From Methylobacterium sp. SyP6R (GTDB lineage: Bacteria > Pseudomonadota > Alphaproteobacteria > Rhizobiales > Beijerinckiaceae): a stretch of 64,000 nucleotides of DNA. Positions within the stretch are counted from its first letter, which is position 1; each line of letters begins with the position of its first letter. The DNA lies in NCBI RefSeq assembly GCF_019216885.1, contig NZ_JAAQRC020000001.1, forward strand, positions 5,819,501 through 5,883,500, given 5' to 3'. This document shows positions 12,102 to 19,654 of this stretch, piece after piece. The notes beneath the pieces are model-generated. The model ran no database searches and had not been told where the DNA came from. It saw nothing but the letters and a program-made list of their open reading frames with translations. The translations under genes were made by a program, and so were the position numbers.

Positions 12102-13283
12102 ATGCCCCGGATCGAGGCCAACGGTACCCTTCTGAACTACGAGCTGTCCGGCCCGAGCGGTGCGCCGGTGGTGGTGTTCTCCAACTCCCTCGGCACCTCG
12201 CTGGCGATGTGGGACCCGCTGGTGCCTCACTTGCGCGGCCGCTACCGGGTGTTGCGCTACGACACGCGCGGCCACGGCGCCTCGCAGGTGCGCGACGAGC
12301 GCATCGAGGTCGAGGACCTGGCCGAGGACCTGATCGGCCTCCTCGACGCGCTTCACATCCCCCGCGCCCACGTGGTCGGCCTGTCGCTCGGCGGCATGAC
12401 CGGCCAGGCGGCGGCGAGCCGCCATCCCGACCGGGTGATCAGCCTGACCCTGATGGCGACCGCCGCCTTCATGCCGAGCGAGGCGTCGTGGAACGAGCGC
12501 GCCGCCCTGGTGCGCGAGAAGGGCACGGCGGCGATCGTCGAGGCGACGATGACCCGCTGGTTCACGCCCGATTTCCCGGCCAAGGCCCCCGACGCCGTGG
12601 CGCCGGTGCGCGGGCAGTTCACGGGGACGGATTCCGCCGGCTACGCGGTGTGCTGCAACGCCATCGGCCGCATGGACCTGCGCCCGGTGCTGAACCGCAT
12701 CACCGCGCCGACCCTGGTCATCGCCGGCCGCGACGACCCGGCGACGCCGCCCGCCATGGCGCAGGAGATCTGCGACGGCATCCGCCACGCCGAGCTGGTG
12801 GTGCTGCCGAACGCCGCCCATCTCCTGTCCGTCGAGCAGCCGGCGGCCACCGCCGCCCATCTCCTCGGCTTCCTCGACCGGCACCGGGAGGCGGCCGACA
12901 CCGCGACCGGCGCGGTGGCGTTCGAGACGGGGCTCGCCAACCGCAAGAGCGTGCTCGGCGAGGCCCATGTCGAGCGCTCGCTCGCGGCGGCCGGCGACTT
13001 CGCCGGGCCGTGGCAGGACTTCATCACCCGTACCGCCTGGGGCGAGGTCTGGGGCGACCCGCGCATCCCGTGGAAGACCCGTTCCTTCGTGACGCTCGCC
13101 ATGATGGTGGCGCTCGGCCGCGAGGAGGAATTCAAGCTCCATATCCGCCCGGCCCTGCGCAACGGCGTCACCGTCTCGGAATTGCAGGCCCTGCTGATCC
13201 AGACCGCGATCTATGCCGGCGTGCCGGCGGCGAACGGCGCCTTCCGCTGGGCCCGCGACGTGCTGGGCGACGAGATCGCCTGA
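12102..13283 (+). CDS. pcaL: Fused 3-oxoadipate enol-lactonase / 4-carboxymuconolactone decarboxylase
   Basis: A 393-residue bifunctional protein completing the route to beta-ketoadipate. Residues 1-~255 are an alpha/beta hydrolase (PcaD) with nucleophile elbow GLSLGG, Ser95, and a late His in AAHLLSVEQP. Residues ~265-393 are the PcaC/CMD fold (TLAMMVALGREEEFKLHIRP, then GVPAANGAFRWA). The fusion, known as PcaL in several bacteria, explains the lack of a separate pcaC. It follows pcaB by 12 bp. The two halves are joined without an obvious linker repeat. Confidence 0.95.
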   Translation: MPRIEANGTLLNYELSGPSGAPVVVFSNSLGTSLAMWDPLVPHLRGRYRVLRYDTRGHGASQVRDERIEVEDLAEDLIGLLDALHIPRAHVVGLSLGGMTGQAAASRHPDRVISLTLMATAAFMPSEASWNERAALVREKGTAAIVEATMTRWFTPDFPAKAPDAVAPVRGQFTGTDSAGYAVCCNAIGRMDLRPVLNRITAPTLVIAGRDDPATPPAMAQEICDGIRHAELVVLPNAAHLLSVEQPAATAAHLLGFLDRHREAADTATGAVAFETGLANRKSVLGEAHVERSLAAAGDFAGPWQDFITRTAWGEVWGDPRIPWKTRSFVTLAMMVALGREEEFKLHIRPALRNGVTVSELQALLIQTAIYAGVPAANGAFRWARDVLGDEIA

Positions 13284-13383
13284 GCCGGGGCGACGAACCG
13301 GCCTTGCGCCGATGCGCCGGGGCGGCCGGGATGGTAGAGCACCGTCCCGACCGCCTCGCCCCTGCCCGCCGAACTGTTCGATC

Positions 13384-14031
13384 ATGGACGCCGTCACGCC
13401 CCGCGCCTCTCCCCGCACCAAGGATCCCGAGCGGACCAAGGCCGACATCCTGACGGTCGCGACGGAGGAATTCTCGGCCTTCGGGCTCAGCGGCGCGCGG
13501 GTCGATGCCATCGCGGAGCGCACCCGCACCTCGAAGCGGATGATCTACTACTACTTCGGCAGCAAGGAAGGCCTGTACCTCGCGGTGCTGGAGAAGGCCT
13601 ATGCCGACATCCGCCAGGTCGAGGCCGATCTCGACCTGGGCAACGTGGGCCCTGCCGAGGCGATCCGCCGGCTCGTGGAGTTCACCTTCGAATACGACGA
13701 GGCCCATCCGGACTTCATCCGTCTCGTGGCGATCGAGAACATCCACCGGGCCGAGCACCTGTCGGGCTCCGAGACGATCCGCGGGCTCAATCTCGGGGTG
13801 ATCCAGACCATCACCGACATCATCGCCCGGGGCCAGCGCGACGGGGTCTTCCGCGCCGACGTCGATCCCCTCGACGTGCACCTGATGATCAGCGCGCTCT
13901 GCTTCTTCCGCGTCTCGAACCGCCACACCTTCGGGGCGATCTTTTCCGTCGATCTCGATGCGCCGGACCTGCGCGCGCGCCACAAGCGGATGGTCGGCGA
14001 CGCGGTGGTCGGTATGCTGTCGCTGCGCTGA
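13384..14031 (+). CDS. TetR-family transcriptional regulator
   Basis: A 215-residue regulator with a TetR helix-turn-helix at about residues 18-65 (VATEEFSAFGLSGARVDAIA, then TSKRMIYYYFGSKEGLYLAV). The C-terminal ligand domain is of the RutR-like type, with an aromatic dimer-interface segment near the end. It starts 100 bp after pcaL in the same direction, so it may be the distal gene of the pca cluster and a local regulator. This would give the cluster two candidate regulators (IclR and TetR). The inducer cannot be inferred from sequence. Confidence 0.9.
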   Translation: MDAVTPRASPRTKDPERTKADILTVATEEFSAFGLSGARVDAIAERTRTSKRMIYYYFGSKEGLYLAVLEKAYADIRQVEADLDLGNVGPAEAIRRLVEFTFEYDEAHPDFIRLVAIENIHRAEHLSGSETIRGLNLGVIQTITDIIARGQRDGVFRADVDPLDVHLMISALCFFRVSNRHTFGAIFSVDLDAPDLRARHKRMVGDAVVGMLSLR

Positions 14032-14106
14032 CCCGGCGGGGAACCGGATCCGGCGCGCGGCCATTACTCCGATAAGACTGCACGCCATTTTATCGAGGAG
14101 AGCCCG

Positions 14107-14349
14107 ATGACCAGGGGCACCAGCCGCCTCGTCCTGCTCGCCGTCCTGGCCGCCTCGCCCGTTCTGGCGCAGGTCACGGACACGCCGCAGCGCAGCCGCG
14201 AGCAGACCCCCAACATGCCCCCGCCCCACGAGACCCTGCCCGAACGCGTCCGCCCCGGCGACACCGACGCGACCGGCACCGTGCGGCCGAGCGCGCCGGC
14301 ACCGGACCCGAAGACCAGCGACGGGGTGCTGCGGCCTCAGAAGGGGTGA
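14107..14349 (+). CDS. Small secreted proline-rich protein, unknown function
   Basis: Eighty residues with a clear signal peptide (RLVLLAVLAASPVLAQ, cleavage expected after Ala21). A mature ~59-residue proline- and charge-rich tail follows, with no cysteines and no recognisable domain. The sequence looks disordered. A weak AGGAGAG ribosome-binding site precedes the ATG by 5 bp. I do not recognise the family; similar short exported proteins are common in Methylobacterium. It stands alone between tetR and a 370-bp gene-free region. Confidence 0.6.
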   Translation: MTRGTSRLVLLAVLAASPVLAQVTDTPQRSREQTPNMPPPHETLPERVRPGDTDATGTVRPSAPAPDPKTSDGVLRPQKG

Positions 14350-14720
14350 AGGCACGCGCTTCCGCACGCCGGCCTTGCGACATTCACGACCGCAACAGAC
14401 CCCCGCACAGCAGACGGGTCCTGTTGCCTGTCCGGTGCCGCGCGTCGCCCAACGGCGAGGCGGCCTCCGCTCCCTTGGAGGAAACTCGGTGCGCAACGTC
14501 GCGCAGCCCGGCAGCGATCGTGTTCGTCGACACCTCCCCTGCGGGCCGAATTGCAGGGCACACCCGGGGACATTACTGTTATTTTCTCCATCCATTCAAC
14601 ATCAATTGTTATAATATAAGATAATGATTACGCTTAACATTCCGCCCGAAGCAGTCATGATCGATCGTGACTGTCTGCTCCGCACCATTACGGCTCTGCG
14701 ATACGCGCGAGGAGGGAGGC
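14350..14720. other. Gene-free region with a local AT-rich segment
   Basis: No credible gene is seen. The segment 14575-14640 is markedly AT-rich for this genome and contains a TATAAT at 14610-14615, a reasonable -10 hexamer for the cupin gene that starts at 14721, though no good -35 is visible at the right distance. The rest is of normal base composition without a strong palindrome. Confidence 0.4.
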
Positions 14721-15131
14721 ATGTTGAGCAGGCGGATCTTCACCGGCTGCGCGATCTGCGCGGCCTTCGGGCTGGTAGCGGATGACGCCTCGGCGCAGCC
14801 GTCGGGCGGGATCAAGCGGACGATCACCGCGCGCACCGACGGCCCGGCCGAGGGCTACGAGACGCTTCAGGTGATCGTGGATATCGAGCCGAACGTCACG
14901 CTCGACTGGCATACCTATCCGGGCACCGAAGCGGGCTACGCCTTGGACGGTGTCGGCGAGCTGCGCGTCAAGGGCGAGGCACCGCGGACGATGAGGTCCG
15001 GCTTCTCCTGGATGACGGCGCCGGACACGCCGCACATGCTGAAGAACGGTCCGCAGGCAACCAGGCTGCTCGTGACCTTCACGGTGCAGAAGGGCAAGCC
15101 CCTGGCGACGCCGGTCCCGGCTCCGACATGA
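14721..15131 (+). CDS. Exported cupin-domain protein
   Basis: The predicted product has 136 residues. The N-terminus (MLSRRIFTGCAICAAFGLVA) is a signal sequence with an RR pair, possibly Tat-type. The rest is a single cupin barrel with the conserved LDWHTYPGTEAGYALDGVGE turn, a typical first cupin motif, and a weaker second motif around DTPHML. The metal ligands are partly kept (His, Glu, His). The specific activity is unknown. The ATG at 14721 is preceded by GAGGAGGGAGG. It ends 170 bp from the convergent TonB receptor gene. Confidence 0.82.
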   Translation: MLSRRIFTGCAICAAFGLVADDASAQPSGGIKRTITARTDGPAEGYETLQVIVDIEPNVTLDWHTYPGTEAGYALDGVGELRVKGEAPRTMRSGFSWMTAPDTPHMLKNGPQATRLLVTFTVQKGKPLATPVPAPT

Positions 15132-15303
15132 GCGCCCTGCGACCGCGGCGGCGCCGACCCGTGCGCCGCCATCGGGAGCGAAACGATCACCTTGGGAGCG
15201 CCTCGACGACCGAACCGCAGGACACGATCATGCGAGGCTTGGCCTTCGTCGCGATCCCGTGGCTCTCCGCCCCTTCGATCGCCGGCGCATCGGCGAACGA
15301 GTC

Positions 15304-17448
15304 TCAGAACCGCGCCGTCAGGAACAAGCTGACGTTCCGCCCCGGCAGCACGATCTCGTCCTTCTTGAACGAGGCCGAGTTGCGGATCACGTCGTTGAGC
15401 AGGTTCGTGCCCCGCATCCCGAGCGTCACCTCGCTCCAGCCGGTCACCGCCGGATCGAAGGCCTTGGTGTAGCTGACCTCCGCCCGCAGGTTGTCGTAGC
15501 CGGGCGTACGGGTCTCGTAGGGCGCGGTCTCGGTATGGGCGAAGGCGTGGAGCAGGTTCATCCGCGCGTACCAGCCGTCCGCCCGCACGAACACGCCGCC
15601 GCCGACCCGGTGCGGCGGGATGCGCGGCACATAAGTTCCGTCGTCGAAGGTCGCGCGCACGAAGTCGTACTGCGCCTCGATCCCCGCAAAGCCGTTGCCG
15701 ACGGGCAGAAGGTCGAGCTGCGAGCCGATCTCGGCGCCGGCGAACGTCGCGTTCTGCTGCGAGTAGACGATCTGGGCCAGCTCGTCGTCGCTGCCGCAGC
15801 TGGAAAAGTCGTCGCCGCAGCGCTGGCCGGTCAGGCGCTTGTAGATGAAGCCGGTATAGCGGGTGTAGTAGCCGGTGGCGTCGAGGCGGAACGGGCCGAC
15901 GGCCCGGCGGATGCTGGCCTCGATGGTGCGGGCGCGCTCCTTCTTCAGGTTCGGATCGCCGATCTCGAAGGTCTCGGTCGCGTCGTGGGGACCGCGGGAA
16001 TAGAGCTCGAAGGCCGACGGCGCCCGCTCGACGTACTGCCCGGTCAGGCTGGCGACGAAGCCCTCGGGCAGATCCTGCAGCACGCCGAAACTCGCGCTCT
16101 TCGGGGCGAAGTGCCGGCGGCGGCCGTAGGAGAGCGGATCCTCGCCGTCCACCGGCAGGTAATCGCCCGGGAACAGCGTCGCGGTGCCGGTGGAGCGCGC
16201 CCCCTCGATCCGACCCGCCGCCTGGAGCCGCAGGCCCCGCTCCAGGCGCAGCTCCTCGAACAGGTAGACGGCGTTGCTGCGCGAATCGGTCGGCGCCAGG
16301 AGGGTGCCGGCCTCGCCCGAGGTGCCGATCAGCCGCCGGTCGGCCTGGAGGCCGAGTGCGCCGGTGAGCGTGCCCAGCGGAGTGAGCACCGGGACGTGCT
16401 GGATCTCGAGCCGGCCTTCCGCCTGCCGGTTCTTGAAGGTGGCCTGGATGCCGTCGATCCCGTCGCCGCCGATCCCGATCTCGTTGTGGCGGTAGGTCGA
16501 GCCGCCGAGCCAGAACCGGATCGCCTCCACCGGCCCGTCGAGCGGGCGGTACTCGCCCTTGGCCTGGAGCTTGTCCTGGGTCGGGTCGAGGCGGGTGCGG
16601 CTGTCGGCGGCCTCTCCGCCCGGGATCTGGTAGAGCGCGTCGTAGTGGCTGAACGACAGGCCGACGAAGCCGCGGTCGAACAGGTACGACATCCCGACCG
16701 CGCCGCCCTGCGATTCGTTGGCCGAGTTGCGCTGGATGCCGAGCGGCGTGGAATAGCTGTCGGCGGCGGTCTTGAAGCCGTCGGCGTGGAAGGCGACCGA
16801 CTGGCCGGCGGCATCGACCGTCGCGGCGGCATTGCGGCCGTTATCGACCGACGAATAGCCGGTGGTGATCTGCCCGGCATAGCCGTTCGGCGGCGCGAGC
16901 GTCGGGATCCGGTTGTCCTCCACCGAGACCACGCCGCCGATCGCCTGGCTGCCGTAGCGCAGGGAGGCGGGCCCGCGGATCACCTCGATGCGGTTGGCGA
17001 CGAGCGGGTTGATCGGCACGGCGTGGTCCTCGCCGAGATCCGAGACGTCCTGGACGCCGATGCCGTTCTCCTGGATCCGCACCCGACCGGTATCGAGGCC
17101 GCGGATGATCGGCCGGCTCGCCGCCCCCGGCGCGTAGGTGGTGGCGGAGAGGCCGGGCCGGTCGAACAGGGCGTCGCCCAGGGTGCGCGGCTGCTGGCGC
17201 AGGATCTCGCCTTGCGTCACCACCGTGACCGGCGAGAAGGTGGTGGTGACGACCGGCAGCACCCCGACCGGGAAGGCACCCCCTGCCCCGCTCCCCGCCC
17301 CGCCGGTCGGCGCGGCGGCGATCGGGCTCGGCGAGGCGACGTCGATCGTGTCGAGGGCGATGTCCTCGGCCCGGGCCGCCTGGCCGGCAAAGGTGAAGGC
17401 CGCCGCCAGCAGCACCGGACCCGCCCCGAACGATCCCACCTTGCCCAT
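15304..17448 (-). CDS. TonB-dependent outer-membrane receptor, ZnuD-like
   Basis: A 714-residue receptor with signal peptide (cleavage near residue 27) and plug domain (~65-190: VVTQGEILRQQPRTLGDALF, then ASRPIIRGLDTGRVRIQENG). A 22-strand barrel ends in the terminal aromatic NVSLFLTARF. The plug segment GVQDVSDLGEDHAVPINPL resembles the zinc receptor ZnuD. A barrel loop near residue 540 has a Cys pair flanked by acidic residues (RCGDDFSSCGSDDEL), compatible with a metal-binding loop. Two palindromes of Zur-box flavour lie directly upstream. Zinc uptake is therefore a reasonable but unproven role. Confidence 0.88.
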   Translation of the reverse strand: MGKVGSFGAGPVLLAAAFTFAGQAARAEDIALDTIDVASPSPIAAAPTGGAGSGAGGAFPVGVLPVVTTTFSPVTVVTQGEILRQQPRTLGDALFDRPGLSATTYAPGAASRPIIRGLDTGRVRIQENGIGVQDVSDLGEDHAVPINPLVANRIEVIRGPASLRYGSQAIGGVVSVEDNRIPTLAPPNGYAGQITTGYSSVDNGRNAAATVDAAGQSVAFHADGFKTAADSYSTPLGIQRNSANESQGGAVGMSYLFDRGFVGLSFSHYDALYQIPGGEAADSRTRLDPTQDKLQAKGEYRPLDGPVEAIRFWLGGSTYRHNEIGIGGDGIDGIQATFKNRQAEGRLEIQHVPVLTPLGTLTGALGLQADRRLIGTSGEAGTLLAPTDSRSNAVYLFEELRLERGLRLQAAGRIEGARSTGTATLFPGDYLPVDGEDPLSYGRRRHFAPKSASFGVLQDLPEGFVASLTGQYVERAPSAFELYSRGPHDATETFEIGDPNLKKERARTIEASIRRAVGPFRLDATGYYTRYTGFIYKRLTGQRCGDDFSSCGSDDELAQIVYSQQNATFAGAEIGSQLDLLPVGNGFAGIEAQYDFVRATFDDGTYVPRIPPHRVGGGVFVRADGWYARMNLLHAFAHTETAPYETRTPGYDNLRAEVSYTKAFDPAVTGWSEVTLGMRGTNLLNDVIRNSASFKKDEIVLPGRNVSLFLTARF

Positions 17449-17461
17449 GCCCGCCCCCGAC

Positions 17462-17482
17462 GAATGCTATAACGTTGCATTC
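17462..17482. promoter_or_regulatory. Palindrome GAATGC-N9-GCATTC upstream of the TonB receptor
   Basis: A 6-bp perfect inverted repeat around TATAACGTT ends 14 bp before the receptor start codon on the minus strand, in a position where a bound repressor would block transcription or initiation. The AT-rich TATAAC core recalls Fur/Zur-family operators. It shares AACGTTA with a second site at 17544-17556. Confidence 0.45.
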
Positions 17483-17543
17483 GCGCGACGAGGGACGGGC
17501 TGGCAAGGGGAAAGCCGGGGCATCCCGCACGAGACGCCCCAAG

Positions 17544-17556
17544 CGTAACGTTATTA
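17544..17556. promoter_or_regulatory. Second Zur/Fur-like palindrome GTAACGTTATTAC
   Basis: A near-perfect inverted repeat (GTAA...TTAC) lying 96 bp upstream of the TonB receptor start and 15 bp beyond the stop of the SDR gene. It repeats the TAACGTTA core of the nearer palindrome. Two spaced copies of one symmetric core suggest a regulator site pair. The identity as a Zur box is inferred from the ZnuD-like gene downstream. Confidence 0.4.
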
Positions 17557-17570
17557 CAACACGGTACGTA

Positions 17571-18356
17571 TCAGCGGTCGGCGAGGTCCCGCCGCAGGGT
17601 CGGCAGCCCGATCCCGGCGGCATCGAAACCGCCATCCACCGCGAGGGTCTGGCCGGTGACGTAGCTCGCCCGCGGACCGCACAGGTAGACGATGGCGTCG
17701 GCGATCTCGCGCTCCAGGCCGTAGCGGTTGAGCGGCACGGCGTCGTGGTAATCGGCGCGGATGGCGGGGCTGTGGACCGCCTTCGCCATGGCGGTATCGA
17801 CCGGGCCCGGCGCCACGGCGTTGACCCGGATGTTCAGGTGGGCGAGTTCCACCGCCTGCTGCTTCGTCAGGTGCTTGAGCGCGGCCTTGCTGGTGCCGTA
17901 GGCGACCCGCAGGGTCGAGGCGCGCTGCCCCGAGATCGACGTGATGTTGACGACCGCACCACCGCCGCCCCGCGCCATCACCGGGGCCGCCGCCTGCACG
18001 CAGAGGAAGGGGCCGGTGAGATTGACGGCGAGCACCCGCGCCCATTCGGCGTGGCTGGTGTCGAGGAGCGGCTTGAACACCGCGGTGCCGGCATTGTTGA
18101 CCAGCGCGTCGAGCCGGCCGAACCGGCCCTCGACGGCGGCCACGGCCTGCGCCACCGCATCCGGGTCGGCGACGTCGGCGGTGAGCGCCAGGGTGTGGTC
18201 GGGCCGGTCGAGCGCGGCCACGGCCCGGTCCTGTGCCGCGCCGTCGATGTCGAGGAGCGCGACGCGCCAGCCCTCGTCCAGGAAGAGTCGTGCCGTCGCC
18301 AGCCCGATGCCCCGCGCCGCGCCGGTAACCAATGCGACCTTGCCCTCGCCCGCCAT
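17571..18356 (-). CDS. Short-chain dehydrogenase/reductase
   Basis: A 261-residue classical SDR of the cytoplasm. The NAD(P) site TGAARGIG is at residues ~11-18, with Asp in LLDIDG suggesting preference for NAD. NNAG is near residue 88, and the catalytic Ser in ITSISG precedes Tyr153 and Lys157 (YGTSK). The C-terminal PGPVDTAMA and VTGQTLAVDGGFDAAG are standard. The substrate is unknown. A cupin gene is transcribed in the same direction 52 bp upstream and may form a two-gene unit with it. Confidence 0.92.
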   Translation of the reverse strand: MAGEGKVALVTGAARGIGLATARLFLDEGWRVALLDIDGAAQDRAVAALDRPDHTLALTADVADPDAVAQAVAAVEGRFGRLDALVNNAGTAVFKPLLDTSHAEWARVLAVNLTGPFLCVQAAAPVMARGGGGAVVNITSISGQRASTLRVAYGTSKAALKHLTKQQAVELAHLNIRVNAVAPGPVDTAMAKAVHSPAIRADYHDAVPLNRYGLEREIADAIVYLCGPRASYVTGQTLAVDGGFDAAGIGLPTLRRDLADR

Positions 18357-18408
18357 ACGATGTCCTCCCGTTGTTATGCCTCTTGGATCGCGGGCGGAGG
18401 CCGGCAGG

Positions 18409-18855
18409 TCAAGCCGGATCGGGGGTCGCGTTGCGGGCCATGAAGCTCTGCGCCGTGCCGGTCGAGGAATCGACGAAGATCACATCCGTCGGCGCACGCC
18501 GGGGCGTGTCGACGGAGAGGAACACCACCGGCCCTTCGATCAGTCGCGGCATGGCGTGGACCACGCCGCGCTCGAAGAACAGCAGTTGGCCGGGGCCGAA
18601 CTCCGCCTCGTCGGAGGCGTCGCCGATCCAGAACGTGCCGCGGCCGGAGATCACGTAGAGGTATTCGTCGCAAGCTTCGTGGTAATGCGCCGGCGTCGGC
18701 CGGTAGACGCGAAACACCCGGGCGCTCGCCGCCGGCCGATCGGTCAGGTAGGTGTCGACCAGCATCGTGGTCGCGCTGTCCGGCAGGGCGGCGGCGATCG
18801 CCCCGATATCGAAGCGGCCGCTTTTCGGCGGTGCGTCGGACACGCTGTCGGACAT
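18409..18855 (-). CDS. Cupin-domain protein
   Basis: A 148-residue cytoplasmic single-domain cupin. Motif 1 is TPAHYHEACDEYLYVISGRG with the H-x-H-type metal site partly replaced (HYHEACDEYLY). Motif 2 is LLFFERGVVHAMPRL. The family often contains sugar isomerases, dioxygenases or ligand sensors; nothing here narrows the choice. It precedes an SDR gene by 52 bp in the same direction, hinting that both act on one small molecule. Confidence 0.85.
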   Translation of the reverse strand: MSDSVSDAPPKSGRFDIGAIAAALPDSATTMLVDTYLTDRPAASARVFRVYRPTPAHYHEACDEYLYVISGRGTFWIGDASDEAEFGPGQLLFFERGVVHAMPRLIEGPVVFLSVDTPRRAPTDVIFVDSSTGTAQSFMARNATPDPA

Positions 18856-19062
18856 CCCATCCTCCCGTTCGAACCTCGCAACCGTTCAAGCTAGCGCGGC
18901 TCCTCGCGCAGCGGGAGGGGCGAAAACGCCGAACCCGAGTGCATCGGTCGCGGGCAATTTTTTAGAACCCCCTTAGTCTTCGATCTTGACGGAGCACCGC
19001 CGCCGGCTACCCTCACGCACAATTCGCCGCCAAAAGGCGAAGCTGACGCAAGAGGGAGGAGA

Positions 19063-19569
19063 GTGGATGCCTGCATCCATGTCGCCCGGTCACGCCATCA
19101 CGGCCACGCCATGCCGCTGATGACGCGAATCGTTTATTTCCGACATCGTGCCGCGAGCGTGGCCTTTGCCTCGTTTCTCGGCTGTGTCCCGGCCTTCGCC
19201 GGCGACATCGACGTGGTGCACGCCTTCGTGGCCCCCACCGAGAAGGTCGGCTCCGACGTCCCGCTCCACCTGACGGTGATGAACCGCGCCGCCGAGGCCG
19301 ATTCGCTGCTGCGCTTCCGCTGTCCCTTCGCGAATTTCAGCGAGCGGGTCACGGTCGACAAGGGCGGCGAGGGCCCGCCCTCGAAGCGCCCGGTCCAGAC
19401 CATCGCCGTCAAGGCCGCGGGTGAGACCGCCCTGACCCCGGAAGGCATGCACGTCATGCTGCTCCAGATCCGCCAGCCGCTGGCCGCGGGCGAGCGCTTC
19501 ACCTGCTCGGCGAGCTTCCGCAAGGCCGGCTCGGTGGACGTGCCGGTCGAGGTCCGCGCGTCCAACTAG
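19063..19569 (+). CDS. Exported PCu(A)C-like copper chaperone candidate
   Basis: The product has 168 residues from GTG at 19063, with a purine-rich GGGAGGAGA immediately before it. A shorter start at ATG 19111 gives a cleaner signal peptide (hydrophobic core ASVAFASFLGCVPAFA). The mature part has the beta-sandwich pattern of PCu(A)C proteins (DIDVVHAFVAPTEKVGSDVP, then LTPEGMHVMLLQIRQPLAAG), including an MHVMLL motif like the methionine/histidine copper site. These proteins deliver copper to oxidases. It lies 85 bp upstream of the PQQ dehydrogenase gene in the same direction, so a role in that periplasmic electron path is possible. Confidence 0.72.
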   Translation: MDACIHVARSRHHGHAMPLMTRIVYFRHRAASVAFASFLGCVPAFAGDIDVVHAFVAPTEKVGSDVPLHLTVMNRAAEADSLLRFRCPFANFSERVTVDKGGEGPPSKRPVQTIAVKAAGETALTPEGMHVMLLQIRQPLAAGERFTCSASFRKAGSVDVPVEVRASN

Positions 19570-19654
19570 CGATCGACATCGATCCACGCCCGGCCGCGAG
19601 ACGGCCCGCGCCGGGGCGACGACATAACCATAAGGCCGCCCGGAGGAGACACCC

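Noticed and set aside
10710..13529. Very long open frame on the minus strand across pcaB, pcaL and tetR
   Set aside because: It is antisense to well-recognised genes and its translation is Arg/Gly/His-rich without domains. Such shadow frames are usual at this GC content.
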